Virus record (IMG/VR): IMGVR_UViG_3300010375_000043
Coordinates: 1 to 29,462 of that record
Direction: 5' to 3' (one strand)
From: a virus
DNA: 29,462 bases
Part shown: piece after piece, positions 15,503 to 23,400 of the stretch
Position numbering within the stretch: the first letter of the stretch is position 1
Layout: each line of letters starts with the position of its first letter
The notes under the pieces: generated by a model
Told to the model about the DNA's origin: nothing
Seen by the model: only the letters and a program-made list of their open reading frames with translations
The model's database searches: none
Made by a program: the position numbers and the translations under genes

Positions 15503-16822
15503 TCAGCCGATACGGATGGGGTTGGCGTGCGCGGCCTTGACGAGGTTGCGCGCCGTGGCTTCCTGGTCAACCGACCCGTCCACCTTGCGCACGGTGGTGT
15601 CCGGCGTGTCTTCCTTCTTCTCCAGGCCGGTGTTGTCGGTGTTCTTCTCGATCACGCGCGCGGCACCCTTCGGCACTTCGACGCGCTTCTTCAGCGTCTC
15701 GATCTCGGCCTTGGCCGTGGACAGGTCCTTCTGCAGCGTGTCGCGCTCGCCGGTGACCTTGGTCAGAGTGGCGACCAGCGTGGTTGCCTTCTCCACAGCC
15801 GCTTCGCTTTCGGCGCATCCAAGCGCCTTGCCGATGGCATCGACGGAGGCCAGCGCCTTCTGGAGATCGTCCGCCGCCTTGGCCAGATCGCCGGTCTGGT
15901 CGCCCTTCTCGGCGCCCAGGCTCTCCGCCAATTCGCTGGCCTCCTCGGTCGCCATCGCCACCAGGGCGCGGCCCAGCTGCTTCACGGCCTCGCGCAGCTG
16001 GCTAGGCACGGGCGAGTCGTCACCCTCGATCTGCGCCTCCCACTCGGCGTCGGTCGTGATCCATCCAAGAGTGCACAGGATCTCGGCCAGGTCGGCCACC
16101 GCATACATGCCCTTCTCCAGAGGCTTGCCGGCCAGCTGCGCGAGACTCAGCACGACCGGCGCGCTTTTCTCGCAGGCAACCACCTTCTCAGCGAACTGCT
16201 GCCGCAGGTCCGCCGGCTTGGCGTCTTCCGTCGCGGCGGGCGGCGTGGAGACCTTCTCCAGCACCGCGGCGCGCTCCGCATCCGTCAGGCCGGCGGCCCA
16301 CTTCACCAGCGCCTCGCTGTTGTCCAGCGTGGTCTCGAACTTGCGCAGCTCCTCGCTGCCGTCCGACTTGATCACCGTGAACTGCGCTTCCGGGTTGCAT
16401 GGCAGGTCCACCAGCGAGTATTCGTTCGGGATCGCCTCATAGCGGGTGGCCTTTAGGACCGGGTCTTCCCACTTCGGGCCATACTTACCTCCAATGCTGA
16501 AGCCGGTGTAGCAGCCCTTCTGCACCTTCTTCCATTCGTTGTCGTCGACGATCTCCGCTTTGACGGTGATCTGCTTGGCGGTGTCGTCGAAGTTGAGCAC
16601 CTTCGTGACACCGGCGACGGCGTTGCCATGCATCACACGCACGTTGCCAAGGTTCTTCCCCTCGGTGGCCTTGGCGATGTCTTCGGACCACGACTTGAAA
16701 TGCGGCTTGGAGCGGTCGTAGTCGAATACCTCGCCGGAACGATCAACGGCCTCGCTCGCGATGATGCCCTCGACGGTGCGGTCGGCCTCGTTGACCTTGG
16801 TGAGTCGGGCGAAGATCTGCAT
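15503..16822 (-). CDS. Prohead protease (XkdF/S78-like) fused to scaffold region
   Basis: A 439-residue protein, start chosen at MQIFARLTKV because GAGGA lies before it. Residues 1-150 form a serine protease domain: His65 in V-M-H-G, Ser109 in T-G-F-S-I-G-G, and E-Y-S-L-V-D-L-P-C-N-P-E-A at 134-146, typical of XkdF/HK97 prohead proteases. Residues about 155-300 are an Ala/Glu-rich helical region. Residues about 350-395 form a coiled coil (G-E-R-D-T-L-Q-K-D-L), typical of scaffold. The combined layout means one gene supplies both assembly scaffold and maturation enzyme, as there is no other scaffold gene between portal and capsid. Confidence 0.88.
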   Translation of the reverse strand: MQIFARLTKVNEADRTVEGIIASEAVDRSGEVFDYDRSKPHFKSWSEDIAKATEGKNLGNVRVMHGNAVAGVTKVLNFDDTAKQITVKAEIVDDNEWKKVQKGCYTGFSIGGKYGPKWEDPVLKATRYEAIPNEYSLVDLPCNPEAQFTVIKSDGSEELRKFETTLDNSEALVKWAAGLTDAERAAVLEKVSTPPAATEDAKPADLRQQFAEKVVACEKSAPVVLSLAQLAGKPLEKGMYAVADLAEILCTLGWITTDAEWEAQIEGDDSPVPSQLREAVKQLGRALVAMATEEASELAESLGAEKGDQTGDLAKAADDLQKALASVDAIGKALGCAESEAAVEKATTLVATLTKVTGERDTLQKDLSTAKAEIETLKKRVEVPKGAARVIEKNTDNTGLEKKEDTPDTTVRKVDGSVDQEATARNLVKAAHANPIRIG

Positions 16823-16832
16823 GGTGGTTTCC

Positions 16833-19046
16833 TCAGTCGATGACCGGCGCAATGGCGCACCGGCAGTTCGGGTGCTGCGGCGCGGTCATCACGCCTCCCT
16901 GGAAGGGTTGCAGCAGGGGGATGTCGCCCTGGGCCGCGTTCGCGATGCAGACCGGGCACGGATCGGGGTCGAGAATCCAGCGCTTCTTCTCCACGACGCC
17001 GGAGGCGATGTACGCCTCCAGGTTGCCCTGGGACTCAGCCATGGCCAGCTCCGTGCGTGCGATGACTTCCGCGCGCGCCGGGCTGAAGGCGTAGTGCTCG
17101 CGCAGCGCCTTGGCGAGCTGCTTGGTGCTCCATCCTTCGTTCACGGCCTGCTCGACCGTGGAGCGGATCAGATTGCGGGTGGCGTCAACCAGTTCGCCCC
17201 CCTTGCCGTCCGCGGTTATCAGGCTGGCGGCGCGCTGCTTTGCCCAGGTCGTGGCGCGGCCGTTGACCTGCTCGGTCATGCCGGTGCCGTCGATGCTGAG
17301 CTGAGCCAGGCCATGGTGCGCGCCGCGCTGTGCTCTGGCCTCAACCGCCTGCAGCAGTTCCGGGACGACTTGGGCGACACCTTCCAGTGGCAACTGGTCC
17401 AGCATGGTGACGACCGCCTCGACGCCGCCGCCGGCATCGATCGCGGCGCCCACTGCGGCGCTGACCTCCTCGCTCGACAGTGACAGCGCGGCACCGACCT
17501 GCTCCGCCAGCAGTCGCTCCTGCGCGGCGGCGGTTGCCGGCTGATCCTTCGGTTCAGGATCGATGCCAGCGACCTTGGCCACCGACTCGTCATCGTCATT
17601 GCCCGGCTTCCCGCCCTGATCCTTGCCGTTGCTGGCCGCCACCGCGCCGGGTGGCGGCTGCGGCGGCTCCTTCGCGCGCTCCAGTGCGATCGAGAGCGGT
17701 ACGACGCCGGCAGCGGTATAGACCAGCGGCTCGTCTCCACCCTGGATCGGGTCTTCGCCACGCTCGGCGCGCACCTCGTTGATGCACCGGCTGGAGTTGC
17801 GCAAGTCGCGGTCATGGATCTGCGACTGGATGTCCGGGTCGATCTCGCGCTCGTCGGCCCAGATGAACTGCAGGTCCGACCAGCCGAAGTACTTCTGGAT
17901 GACCAGGTCGATGACGTCCTTCACCCACTCCTGCAGCGGAGCCAGACCCTCCTGCAGTGCCGCTTCCTGCGAGGTCTCCGCCGTGGCGCGGTTCATCTGC
18001 TTGATGAATGGCGTTGGCGGCAGGTTGAAGGCGTAGCACACCACCCGCGCCAACCACTCGTCGAAGTCGTTCTTGAGCGCCTCCTCCTTTGTCTGCACGA
18101 AGGACTTGGAGATGGTCGCCGGTACGAAGCGGGCATGGCGGCGCTGCGCGGTATCGCCGGCGAGCAGCGCGTCCCAGATGTCCTGGAATTCCTTGATCTG
18201 CTGCGGCGTCCAGGTCTCCGGCACGCCGATCAGCGCCTCGGGGACATTGCCCTCGGTGTAGTACTGGAGCTGGTGAAGCTGCCGACGCAGCGCGATGTTC
18301 ACCGTCAGCACGATCTGCTCGACGGGCGAGCAGCCGTAGAACTTCCACACCCGAACGTTGCGCGGCATGTAGATCAACTCGTCGGCGCTGTAGTCGACCG
18401 CTGGAATGCCCTTCAGTATCTGCTGGTACGCCGGCGATGGCGGCACCGGCCGGCGACCATCCTCGTTGATGAGCAGCTTGATCGTGCCACCGTCCATGAG
18501 GTCGAGACCCCAGACATCGCCGCCTACGGTGCGCCGTGGGTAGATGGTCGGTGCATCAGTTACCAGCAGTTCTTCGACCAGCGCGCGCAGCCAGGTCTGC
18601 CACGTCAGCACGGTGTCCGGCCGCTTGAAGAACTGCTGCAGCTGCTCGAGACGGGCGTCGACCCCCTTGTCCTTCTTCGGGTCAAGGTTGGCGATGCGCC
18701 AGCGCAGCTTGACCAGTTGGTCCTTGCGGGTCTCGATCGCCAGGCGCACGACGTCGCAGCCATCCGCCAGCGCGCGCAGCTGGCCGAAGGAAATCGGCTC
18801 GTCCTGGCGCGGACGCGTGATGGTGTTGTACCCGACCGGATAGTCGATCTGCCGCCCTTTGGCTTCCTGCTGGAGCGGCTGCAACGGCTGTAACGGCGAC
18901 ATCCATGTATCCGGCCGCACGCCGGTAATGAGATAGCGCACCGCTTCCTTCGCGCGCGCCAACGCGCCCACGGGCTTGCCCTGGTTGGCCTGCTGCACCT
19001 GCGCGGTCTCGATCGGCCGCATGGTGGCTTGCGACTTGTCAGGCAT
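16833..19046 (-). CDS. Portal protein fused to MuF-type minor head protein
   Basis: This 737-residue protein has two parts. Residues about 40-470 are portal-like: P-I-S-F-G-Q-L-R-A-L, then E-L-L-V-T-D-A-P-T-I-Y, then R-N-S-S-R-C-I-N-E-V-R-A-E-R-G-E-D-P. After a Pro/Gly-rich linker (about 470-520) and an Ala/Glu-rich region, residues about 640-737 are a Mu F / SPP1 gp7-like head-morphogenesis domain: A-R-T-E-L-A-M-A-E-S near 658, D-P-C-P-V-C, and terminal H-P-N-C-R-C. Portal and MuF are usually separate neighbouring genes. The portal forms the DNA entry ring; MuF domains go into the head with it. The start overlaps the TerL stop by 8 bp. Confidence 0.9.
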   Translation of the reverse strand: MPDKSQATMRPIETAQVQQANQGKPVGALARAKEAVRYLITGVRPDTWMSPLQPLQPLQQEAKGRQIDYPVGYNTITRPRQDEPISFGQLRALADGCDVVRLAIETRKDQLVKLRWRIANLDPKKDKGVDARLEQLQQFFKRPDTVLTWQTWLRALVEELLVTDAPTIYPRRTVGGDVWGLDLMDGGTIKLLINEDGRRPVPPSPAYQQILKGIPAVDYSADELIYMPRNVRVWKFYGCSPVEQIVLTVNIALRRQLHQLQYYTEGNVPEALIGVPETWTPQQIKEFQDIWDALLAGDTAQRRHARFVPATISKSFVQTKEEALKNDFDEWLARVVCYAFNLPPTPFIKQMNRATAETSQEAALQEGLAPLQEWVKDVIDLVIQKYFGWSDLQFIWADEREIDPDIQSQIHDRDLRNSSRCINEVRAERGEDPIQGGDEPLVYTAAGVVPLSIALERAKEPPQPPPGAVAASNGKDQGGKPGNDDDESVAKVAGIDPEPKDQPATAAAQERLLAEQVGAALSLSSEEVSAAVGAAIDAGGGVEAVVTMLDQLPLEGVAQVVPELLQAVEARAQRGAHHGLAQLSIDGTGMTEQVNGRATTWAKQRAASLITADGKGGELVDATRNLIRSTVEQAVNEGWSTKQLAKALREHYAFSPARAEVIARTELAMAESQGNLEAYIASGVVEKKRWILDPDPCPVCIANAAQGDIPLLQPFQGGVMTAPQHPNCRCAIAPVID

Positions 19047-20346
19047 GAGCGTCGGCTTCCTGTTGCGCCAGCTGGGCGCGGTAGTGATCCAGCAGGCCGG
19101 TAGTGGACTCGCCCACCATCAGCTCGGTGAAGCCCCACACGGCCGCGTCGGCGCGGTCCGGGGACCGGTCGCCGAGGTAGCCCGCGGTGCTGAAATTCGT
19201 CTGCTGCTCTTCCAGCAGCGGGAACGTGCCGGCGTGGAAGATGCGGCCCTGCTCGTACAGCGCTGACACTGGCTCGGCCCGCACCACCTTGCCGCGGCTG
19301 GCCGTGACTTCCTTGAATGGCGCATTCCGGTCAGCGGCGTGCACCACGGCGCGCACCATGTCGCCGCCGAAGTTGCGTTCGCCGATGATCCGGTCCGCCC
19401 CGTAGTCCTTCCACGCCTTGACGGCGATGCGCCCCCACTGCTCCGGGCTGTACCGGCCAGAGAGGTCAGCCAGCAGGTAGCCGTTGTCGTCCTGGCCAAG
19501 CCCGTTGACGGTGATGCCGACCTCGTCGCTGCGCTCGTCCTCCTTTCCCTTGCTGCCGGAGGGGTCGATCGCCACCACCACGCGACGCATCAGCGGCAGG
19601 TCTTCCTTGGCGATCCGCTGCCGCTCCAGCAGCTCGATCGTCCAGAGCGCGCCATCAATCTCCGCAACGTACCGCCCCTCAAGGAAGCGCCGCCTATGCT
19701 TCTCCGGCATGGCCTCCAGCGAGCGGATGTACGCCGGGTCGATGTTGTCCCGGTTGTCCGCCGGGTTGATGTAGAGCATCCGGTAGTCGTCTGGCGTCAG
19801 CAGCGCGCGCCGCGCTACCGGATCGACGTGCTCGACAAACTCCCGGTGCGTCCAATGCCCGGAACCGCCGGGGTTGAGGTCGTAGTAGGCCCGGTTCTGC
19901 AGCCCCTCGACCTGCTGCGCAAGGCGCGTGCGCGCTGTCAGCACCGACGAGTACGGAATCTGGCTGCACTCGTTGAAGTACAGCGTGGCGAACTCCAGGC
20001 CCAGAATCTTCTCGACGCGCTCCTTGTCGTCGAGCCCAGCGAACCAGATTTGCGCGTCATTCGGCAGCAGAACATAGCCATCCTGGCGCTTGTTCTCGTA
20101 CGGCACCCCAGGGAAGCAGAGCCGCATCACCTTCGGCAGCGTGTCCAGCCAGATCGAGGCTCGGAGCGCGTTGTAGCGCAGGCGGAAGATCGCGTGCCGA
20201 CTCCCTGGCGCCTTGATCGCCCGGACCGCCACCTGGCGCGTCAGCACGAACGTCTTGCCGCTGCGGCTTCCGCCGACCAGCGCGGTGTGTCGCTGTGGCC
20301 CGGCCAGCAGATGCCGCGCCTCCTCCTGCTTGGCCGTCAGCCTCAT
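19039..20346 (-). CDS. terL: Terminase large subunit
   Basis: A 435-residue packaging motor, start fixed by an ATGA overlap with the TerS stop. The N-terminal ATPase has Walker A G-G-S-R-S-G-K-T at 25-32 and a Walker B-like L-Y-F-N-E-C at 122-127, where the Glu is the expected catalytic residue. The D-L-N-P-G-G segment at 156-161 is the coupling motif region. The nuclease part begins with V-V-V-A-I-D-P-S at 256-263, with Asp261 as a metal ligand, and D-R-A-D-A-A near the end as a likely further ligand. It cuts and pumps the DNA concatemer into the prohead. Confidence 0.95.
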   Translation of the reverse strand: MRLTAKQEEARHLLAGPQRHTALVGGSRSGKTFVLTRQVAVRAIKAPGSRHAIFRLRYNALRASIWLDTLPKVMRLCFPGVPYENKRQDGYVLLPNDAQIWFAGLDDKERVEKILGLEFATLYFNECSQIPYSSVLTARTRLAQQVEGLQNRAYYDLNPGGSGHWTHREFVEHVDPVARRALLTPDDYRMLYINPADNRDNIDPAYIRSLEAMPEKHRRRFLEGRYVAEIDGALWTIELLERQRIAKEDLPLMRRVVVAIDPSGSKGKEDERSDEVGITVNGLGQDDNGYLLADLSGRYSPEQWGRIAVKAWKDYGADRIIGERNFGGDMVRAVVHAADRNAPFKEVTASRGKVVRAEPVSALYEQGRIFHAGTFPLLEEQQTNFSTAGYLGDRSPDRADAAVWGFTELMVGESTTGLLDHYRAQLAQQEADAHA

Positions 20347-20741
20347 GCCTTGGCGTCGGTCCCGTCGATCGTGACGGAGATACCGCCCTCGTGCTTGTGC
20401 TCGACCTTCTCGCCGTATCGCTTCGGATCCCACTTGGCCAGCAGCTTGAGGTCCGTCTCCACCGTCAGCTTGTCGCGCATGACGCAGGTGGCCGAATCCT
20501 TCCCCTTGCGGTGATCGCCGCGCGCGGTGGCACGGGTGCGCTGGGCGATGGCGTCGTAGCCGTCGTCCTTGGCGGCCTGCATGCGCGCGTCGATCTCCGG
20601 ATCTTCCTCGCGCCACTTGTTGACCGTGCGGCGCTCGAAGCCGATGTCGCGGCAGATCACCGACAGCGGCTCACCGTCCGCCAGGCGCGGCAGGATCTTC
20701 GCCAGGATCGCCTCGCGGTCATGCTCCTTCTTCCCGGCCAT
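20343..20741 (-). CDS. Terminase small subunit
   Basis: A 132-residue basic protein just before terL. A helix-turn-helix is visible at about residues 23-46, with L-S-V-I-C-R-D-I-G-F-E-R-R-T-V-N-K-W as its core, followed by a helical region and a C-terminal K-W-D-P-K-R-Y-G segment, common in this terminase-small family. It should recognise the packaging site and bring in TerL. It starts 3 bp after the Rz1 stop. Confidence 0.9.
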   Translation of the reverse strand: MAGKKEHDREAILAKILPRLADGEPLSVICRDIGFERRTVNKWREEDPEIDARMQAAKDDGYDAIAQRTRATARGDHRKGKDSATCVMRDKLTVETDLKLLAKWDPKRYGEKVEHKHEGGISVTIDGTDAKA

Positions 20742-20744
20742 GGC

Positions 20745-21020
20745 TTACTGCCCCAGGCTCCGAATCTGGTCCAGCTGCCGGTTGCACTGCTCCAGCGACT
20801 CCCGGCGTGCGGCGGCCACACGCACGGCCTCGGCGACGGTGCGCAGCTTGGGCTGCTCGATCGGGCAGGCGGCTGTGAGTTCGGCGGGCACGGCCACGTA
20901 CTTCGTGACGGTCTGGGTCACCACCCTGGGCGTGACCACGGCGGGCCTAGGCGCGTCCAGCGGGCAACCTGCGAGTGCCAGCAGCGCCGGCACGATCAAT
21001 AGTCGGAGAGCGCGGGGCAT
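20745..21020 (-). CDS. Outer-membrane spanin lipoprotein (Rz1-like)
   Basis: A 91-residue lipoprotein with signal peptide: basic M-P-R-A-L-R, hydrophobic L-L-I-V-P-A-L-L-A, and the lipobox L-A-G-C with Cys19 as the lipid-attachment site. GGAGGAGCT before the ATG is an excellent ribosome-binding site. The start lies inside the last 25 bp of the Rz gene in another frame, the classic overlapped Rz/Rz1 arrangement. It pairs with Rz across the periplasm to fuse the two membranes in the last step of lysis. At 91 residues it is longer than lambda Rz1. Confidence 0.92.
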   Translation of the reverse strand: MPRALRLLIVPALLALAGCPLDAPRPAVVTPRVVTQTVTKYVAVPAELTAACPIEQPKLRTVAEAVRVAAARRESLEQCNRQLDQIRSLGQ

Positions 21021-21397
21021 AGCTCCTCCTGGGCCGCATGGCATGCCGGCGTCGCGAGCGCGGCCTGGTACTTGGCCTGCCAGCTCGCGGCGTCCTGCTT
21101 GGCCTGCGCGGCCTGCTTCTGGATCAACTCCACCGCAGCTTCCACCCGCCCCTGCTGGATGGCCGCGTTCATCGCCTCGATGTGCGCGTTGGCGTTGATC
21201 TGCTTCAGCGCGGCGGCGGATTCGTCCACCTGGGCGATCGCGGCGGCGCGGTTCTCCATGGCCTGGGTGATCAGCGCCTGGTCCTTGGCCTGCTGATGGG
21301 CCTCGCCCTTGCTGTAGGCCCACCAGCCGCCGGCCAGCAGCAGCCCGGCCAACACCAGCAGAGCGGCGCCGTAGGCGTAGAGGCGAAGGCTGGTCAC
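20996..21397 (-). CDS. Inner-membrane spanin (Rz-like)
   Basis: A 133-residue protein with a single N-terminal membrane segment (about residues 8-27) and then a long Ala/Gln-rich helical coiled-coil region that would span the periplasm. The start is a GTG overlapping the holin stop as GTGA. The gene ends inside the Rz1 gene. Two C-terminal cysteines (A-C-H-A and E-L-C-P) could make intermolecular disulfides. Confidence 0.9.
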   Translation of the reverse strand: MTSLRLYAYGAALLVLAGLLLAGGWWAYSKGEAHQQAKDQALITQAMENRAAAIAQVDESAAALKQINANAHIEAMNAAIQQGRVEAAVELIQKQAAQAKQDAASWQAKYQAALATPACHAAQEELCPALSDY

Positions 21398-21657
21398 GGC
21401 TGCGCGTCCTTGTCCTGAGGTGCCGGCGCGAGGTTGCCCTGGGCCCAGCGGCGCGCGAAGACGCCAGCGAAGGCGCAGCCAGAGGCCCCACCGCACACCA
21501 CAATGCCGAACCAGTTGGGCATGGCTCCGGCCCATTGCGGCACCAGCACCACCATGCCGGCGTAGGCCGTGGCGGCCGCGCCGAACGCGCCGGCGAGGAT
21601 ACCGAGCTGCACAGACCACCAGCGCCAGAAGTTGTGGATGTCGGCGACGGGTTTCAC
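21394..21657 (-). CDS. Putative holin
   Basis: An 87-residue protein with GTG start (GTGA overlap). After F-W-R-W-W-S-V-Q it has two clear membrane segments (about 17-40 and 47-67), and a charged, hydrophilic C-terminal tail follows. Size, membrane content and position between the lysis enzyme/coiled-coil gene and Rz/Rz1 support a small holin that forms lesions in the inner membrane at the lysis time. The exact family is not certain. Confidence 0.85.
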   Translation of the reverse strand: MKPVADIHNFWRWWSVQLGILAGAFGAAATAYAGMVVLVPQWAGAMPNWFGIVVCGGASGCAFAGVFARRWAQGNLAPAPQDKDAQP

Positions 21658-21998
21658 TTCAACCTCCGGACCTGCTGCAGGTCGTGGATGTCCTGGGTAT
21701 TGCGCTCGGTCTGCACCTTCAGCTCTGCCATCTGGCGGGTCAGGCTTGGCACATCGGCGAGTTGGCTGGTCAGCGTCTCCAGCTTCGAGTTCGTGACGGC
21801 CTGCTTCTCCTTCAGGTCGCCAAGGAGCGCGTTCTGCTCCTTGATCGCCTTGGCCTGGTCGTCCTGCTGGCCGGTGACGGAGTGGAAGACGTAGCCCAGC
21901 GATCCGGTCAGGAGCGCGGCAGCGGCGATGATCACCCAGCGCTCCACCGGACCGAGCCGGAAGTGGAGATGACCGTCTTTCGTGCGGCTCAGGTCCAT
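21654..21998 (-). CDS. Membrane-anchored coiled-coil protein in lysis cassette
   Basis: A 114-residue protein from ATG (M-D-L-S-R-T-K-D-G). A TTG start five codons upstream at 22013 would overlap the hydrolase stop as TTGA, the style of this operon, and is equally possible. A membrane segment lies at about residues 20-40, and then a coiled coil with Q-D-D-Q-A-K-A-I-K-E-Q-N-A-L-L. The layout recalls a spanin-like or holin-accessory protein. Family not recognised; perhaps an antiholin or lysis-timing factor, by position only. Confidence 0.75.
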   Translation of the reverse strand: MDLSRTKDGHLHFRLGPVERWVIIAAAALLTGSLGYVFHSVTGQQDDQAKAIKEQNALLGDLKEKQAVTNSKLETLTSQLADVPSLTRQMAELKVQTERNTQDIHDLQQVRRLK

Positions 21999-22009
21999 GG
22001 GCTCGTCGC

Positions 22010-22489
22010 TCAAGGCACCACCGCGGCGTGCGCGGCGAAGTAGTTGCCGGCCCAGTCGTCGGGCCGGGGCTTCCCGGGGCGCCAGGTGCGCAGGTAGTAC
22101 TGCCACGCCGCGTCGACGGCGCCGACGGCCGGCAACGCCGCGGCATCGGTGAACAGTAGGAGGCGCGAGAAGGCGCAGGCCAGCGGGTCGTCGGCCAGGA
22201 AGGCGGCGTAGACGTCGCTTTCCACTGGCGCCACCGCGCGCAGGCTGCAGATCGCCCTGGCCCAGGCCTTCGTGGCCGGGTGGGTCAGCACGCCGCGGAT
22301 ACCGCCACCCTGCTCGAACTGCCAGTAGCTGCGCGCCGGGCCGCCGACCTGCTGCCGGGCCGCAAAGCCGCTCTCCTGCATCCCGATCGCCACCAGCAGC
22401 ACGCGCGCCGGCAGGCCGTCGAACTTGGCGGCGAGCAGGTGCGCCATCGTCTGCTCGACGATGCTGGCGCCGGTTTGGACGTTGGACAC
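22010..22489 (-). CDS. Putative phage murein hydrolase / transglycosylase
   Basis: A 159-residue protein with I-G-M-Q-E-S-G-F-A-A-R at 35-45, where Glu39 matches the catalytic Glu of lysozyme-like transglycosylases, then G-G-P-A-R-S-Y-W-Q-F-E at 49-59. It has no signal peptide, so the holin would let it through. It lies at the head of the lysis genes. Overall family membership is inferred from these segments and position. Confidence 0.8.
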   Translation of the reverse strand: MSNVQTGASIVEQTMAHLLAAKFDGLPARVLLVAIGMQESGFAARQQVGGPARSYWQFEQGGGIRGVLTHPATKAWARAICSLRAVAPVESDVYAAFLADDPLACAFSRLLLFTDAAALPAVGAVDAAWQYYLRTWRPGKPRPDDWAGNYFAAHAAVVP

Positions 22490-22492
22490 GGA

Positions 22493-22849
22493 TCAGCCCT
22501 TGAGCTTGTCGCGCAGGCGGAAGCCAAGGAGCGGCCAGATCTTCGCCACGGCATTGGCGCGCGCGATCCGCTTCCCGATCTCGGCGTCGAAGTTCTCCGG
22601 GCTGGCGCAGGCCGATTCGCCTGTCACGGTATAGCCGTTCTGCAGCACAAGCACGCAGAAGGTCAGCTGGCGCAGCGGGTGCCGGTCCGGCACCGGAGGA
22701 TGGAAGTCGGCGTCAGGCACCACGCCGTCGGCAGCATTGATGTACCACTCGCTGACGATCTCGGCCTCGATGTCGGCAGGCGTCACGCGCGGGGCGGTCT
22801 TGCCGGCCACTTGAATGGCGGATTCCAGCTGCTGTGCGTCGGTGCTCAT
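22493..22849 (-). CDS. Gp49-like protein (phage N4 Gp49 / Sf6 Gp66 family)
   Basis: A 118-residue protein starting MSTDAQQLESA. The C-terminal half has L-T-F-C-V-L-V-L-Q-N-G-Y-T-V-T-G-E-S-A-C and then F-D-A-E-I-G-K-R-I-A-R-A-N-A, the typical ending of N4 Gp49/Sf6 Gp66 proteins, with W-P-L-L-G-F-R-L-R-D-K-L. The family is common in phages but its function is unknown. It is the first gene after the candidate late promoter and terminator, so it opens the late operon. Confidence 0.9.
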   Translation of the reverse strand: MSTDAQQLESAIQVAGKTAPRVTPADIEAEIVSEWYINAADGVVPDADFHPPVPDRHPLRQLTFCVLVLQNGYTVTGESACASPENFDAEIGKRIARANAVAKIWPLLGFRLRDKLKG

Positions 22850-22887
22850 GGGTCGTAGCCTCTCGTGAGTGGTTGGGTCACGCGCAC

Positions 22888-22916
22888 AAAAAAGCCCCGG
22901 CTGGTAGGCCGAGGCT
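22888..22916 (-). terminator. Strong rho-independent terminator before the late operon
   Basis: A 9-bp stem (AGCCTCGGC paired with GCCGGGGCT, one T-G pair) and a 6-nt loop, then six T on the minus strand. It stands between the Q-like regulator and the first late gene, as the tR' terminator does in lambda. Confidence 0.85.
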
Positions 22917-22944
22917 TCGGGAGTGGTGAGCGTGACTAGGCGCG

Positions 22945-22972
22945 AGTATTCGGGTTTTATGTAGCTACGCAA
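22945..22972 (-). promoter_or_regulatory. Candidate late promoter (pR'-like)
   Basis: On the minus strand TTGCGT (22972-22967) and AATACT (22950-22945) are 16 bp apart, giving weak matches to the -35 and -10 elements. Transcription would start near 22938 and meet the terminator within about 25-50 nt. The match is poor in number and the call rests mainly on position. Confidence 0.25.
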
Positions 22973-23397
22973 GCCCCCTGCTCCGTTTCCGGGCTGAAGG
23001 CCAGGCCCAGGGAGGCGGCGACGTGCACCTTCGCCAGCAGCAGCGCGCGGTAGTAGGTGTGCCGGCTCATCGGCAGCCCGATGGCCTTCAGCGAGTGCAA
23101 CTTCTCGTGCTCCGGCGCGTGCGACATGGCGTACTCGGCGCGCAGAACGCGGGCCGGCCGGTAGCCTTCGTCCTGGCGCTCGAGGAACCGCACCGCAGCT
23201 TCCACCTGATCCGCCGGCGTGTTGGTCTCGATCCGGCGCGGATTTAATCCCTGCGGCGCCGGGCCGCGATAGACCATCGCCTTGTGTAGTGGCGAGCTGG
23301 ATGGATAGCCGAGGTTCTCGTACCGGCTGTTCTTCGTCTGCCTGAACTCGTCGCCCCACTCGACGAGGCGTGTTTCGAGGTCACTGTTTGCGCGCAT
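22957..23397 (-). CDS. Putative late-gene regulator (antitermination Q-like)
   Basis: A 146-residue protein with an excellent GGGGGAGG upstream. The N-terminal part (L-V-E-W-G-D-E-F-R and N-L-G-Y-P-S-S-S-P) resembles the W-G/Y-P region of phage antiterminator Q-type proteins. The C-terminal part carries a helix-turn-helix at about 100-126 (K-A-I-G-L-P-M-S-R-H-T-Y-Y-R-A-L). The gene is last in the early operon and is followed at once by a promoter-like and a terminator sequence, which is the arrangement expected for a late-gene switch. An ArpU/RinA-like late activator is the main alternative. Confidence 0.75.
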   Translation of the reverse strand: MRANSDLETRLVEWGDEFRQTKNSRYENLGYPSSSPLHKAMVYRGPAPQGLNPRRIETNTPADQVEAAVRFLERQDEGYRPARVLRAEYAMSHAPEHEKLHSLKAIGLPMSRHTYYRALLLAKVHVAASLGLAFSPETEQGACVAT

Positions 23398-23400
23398 GGA

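Noticed and set aside
13863-16442. A plus-strand open frame of 859 codons opposite the capsid and protease genes
   Set aside because: It lies antisense to two well-supported genes and has the Arg/Ala/Gly/His-rich composition that arises from GC-rich antisense frames; no domain is seen.
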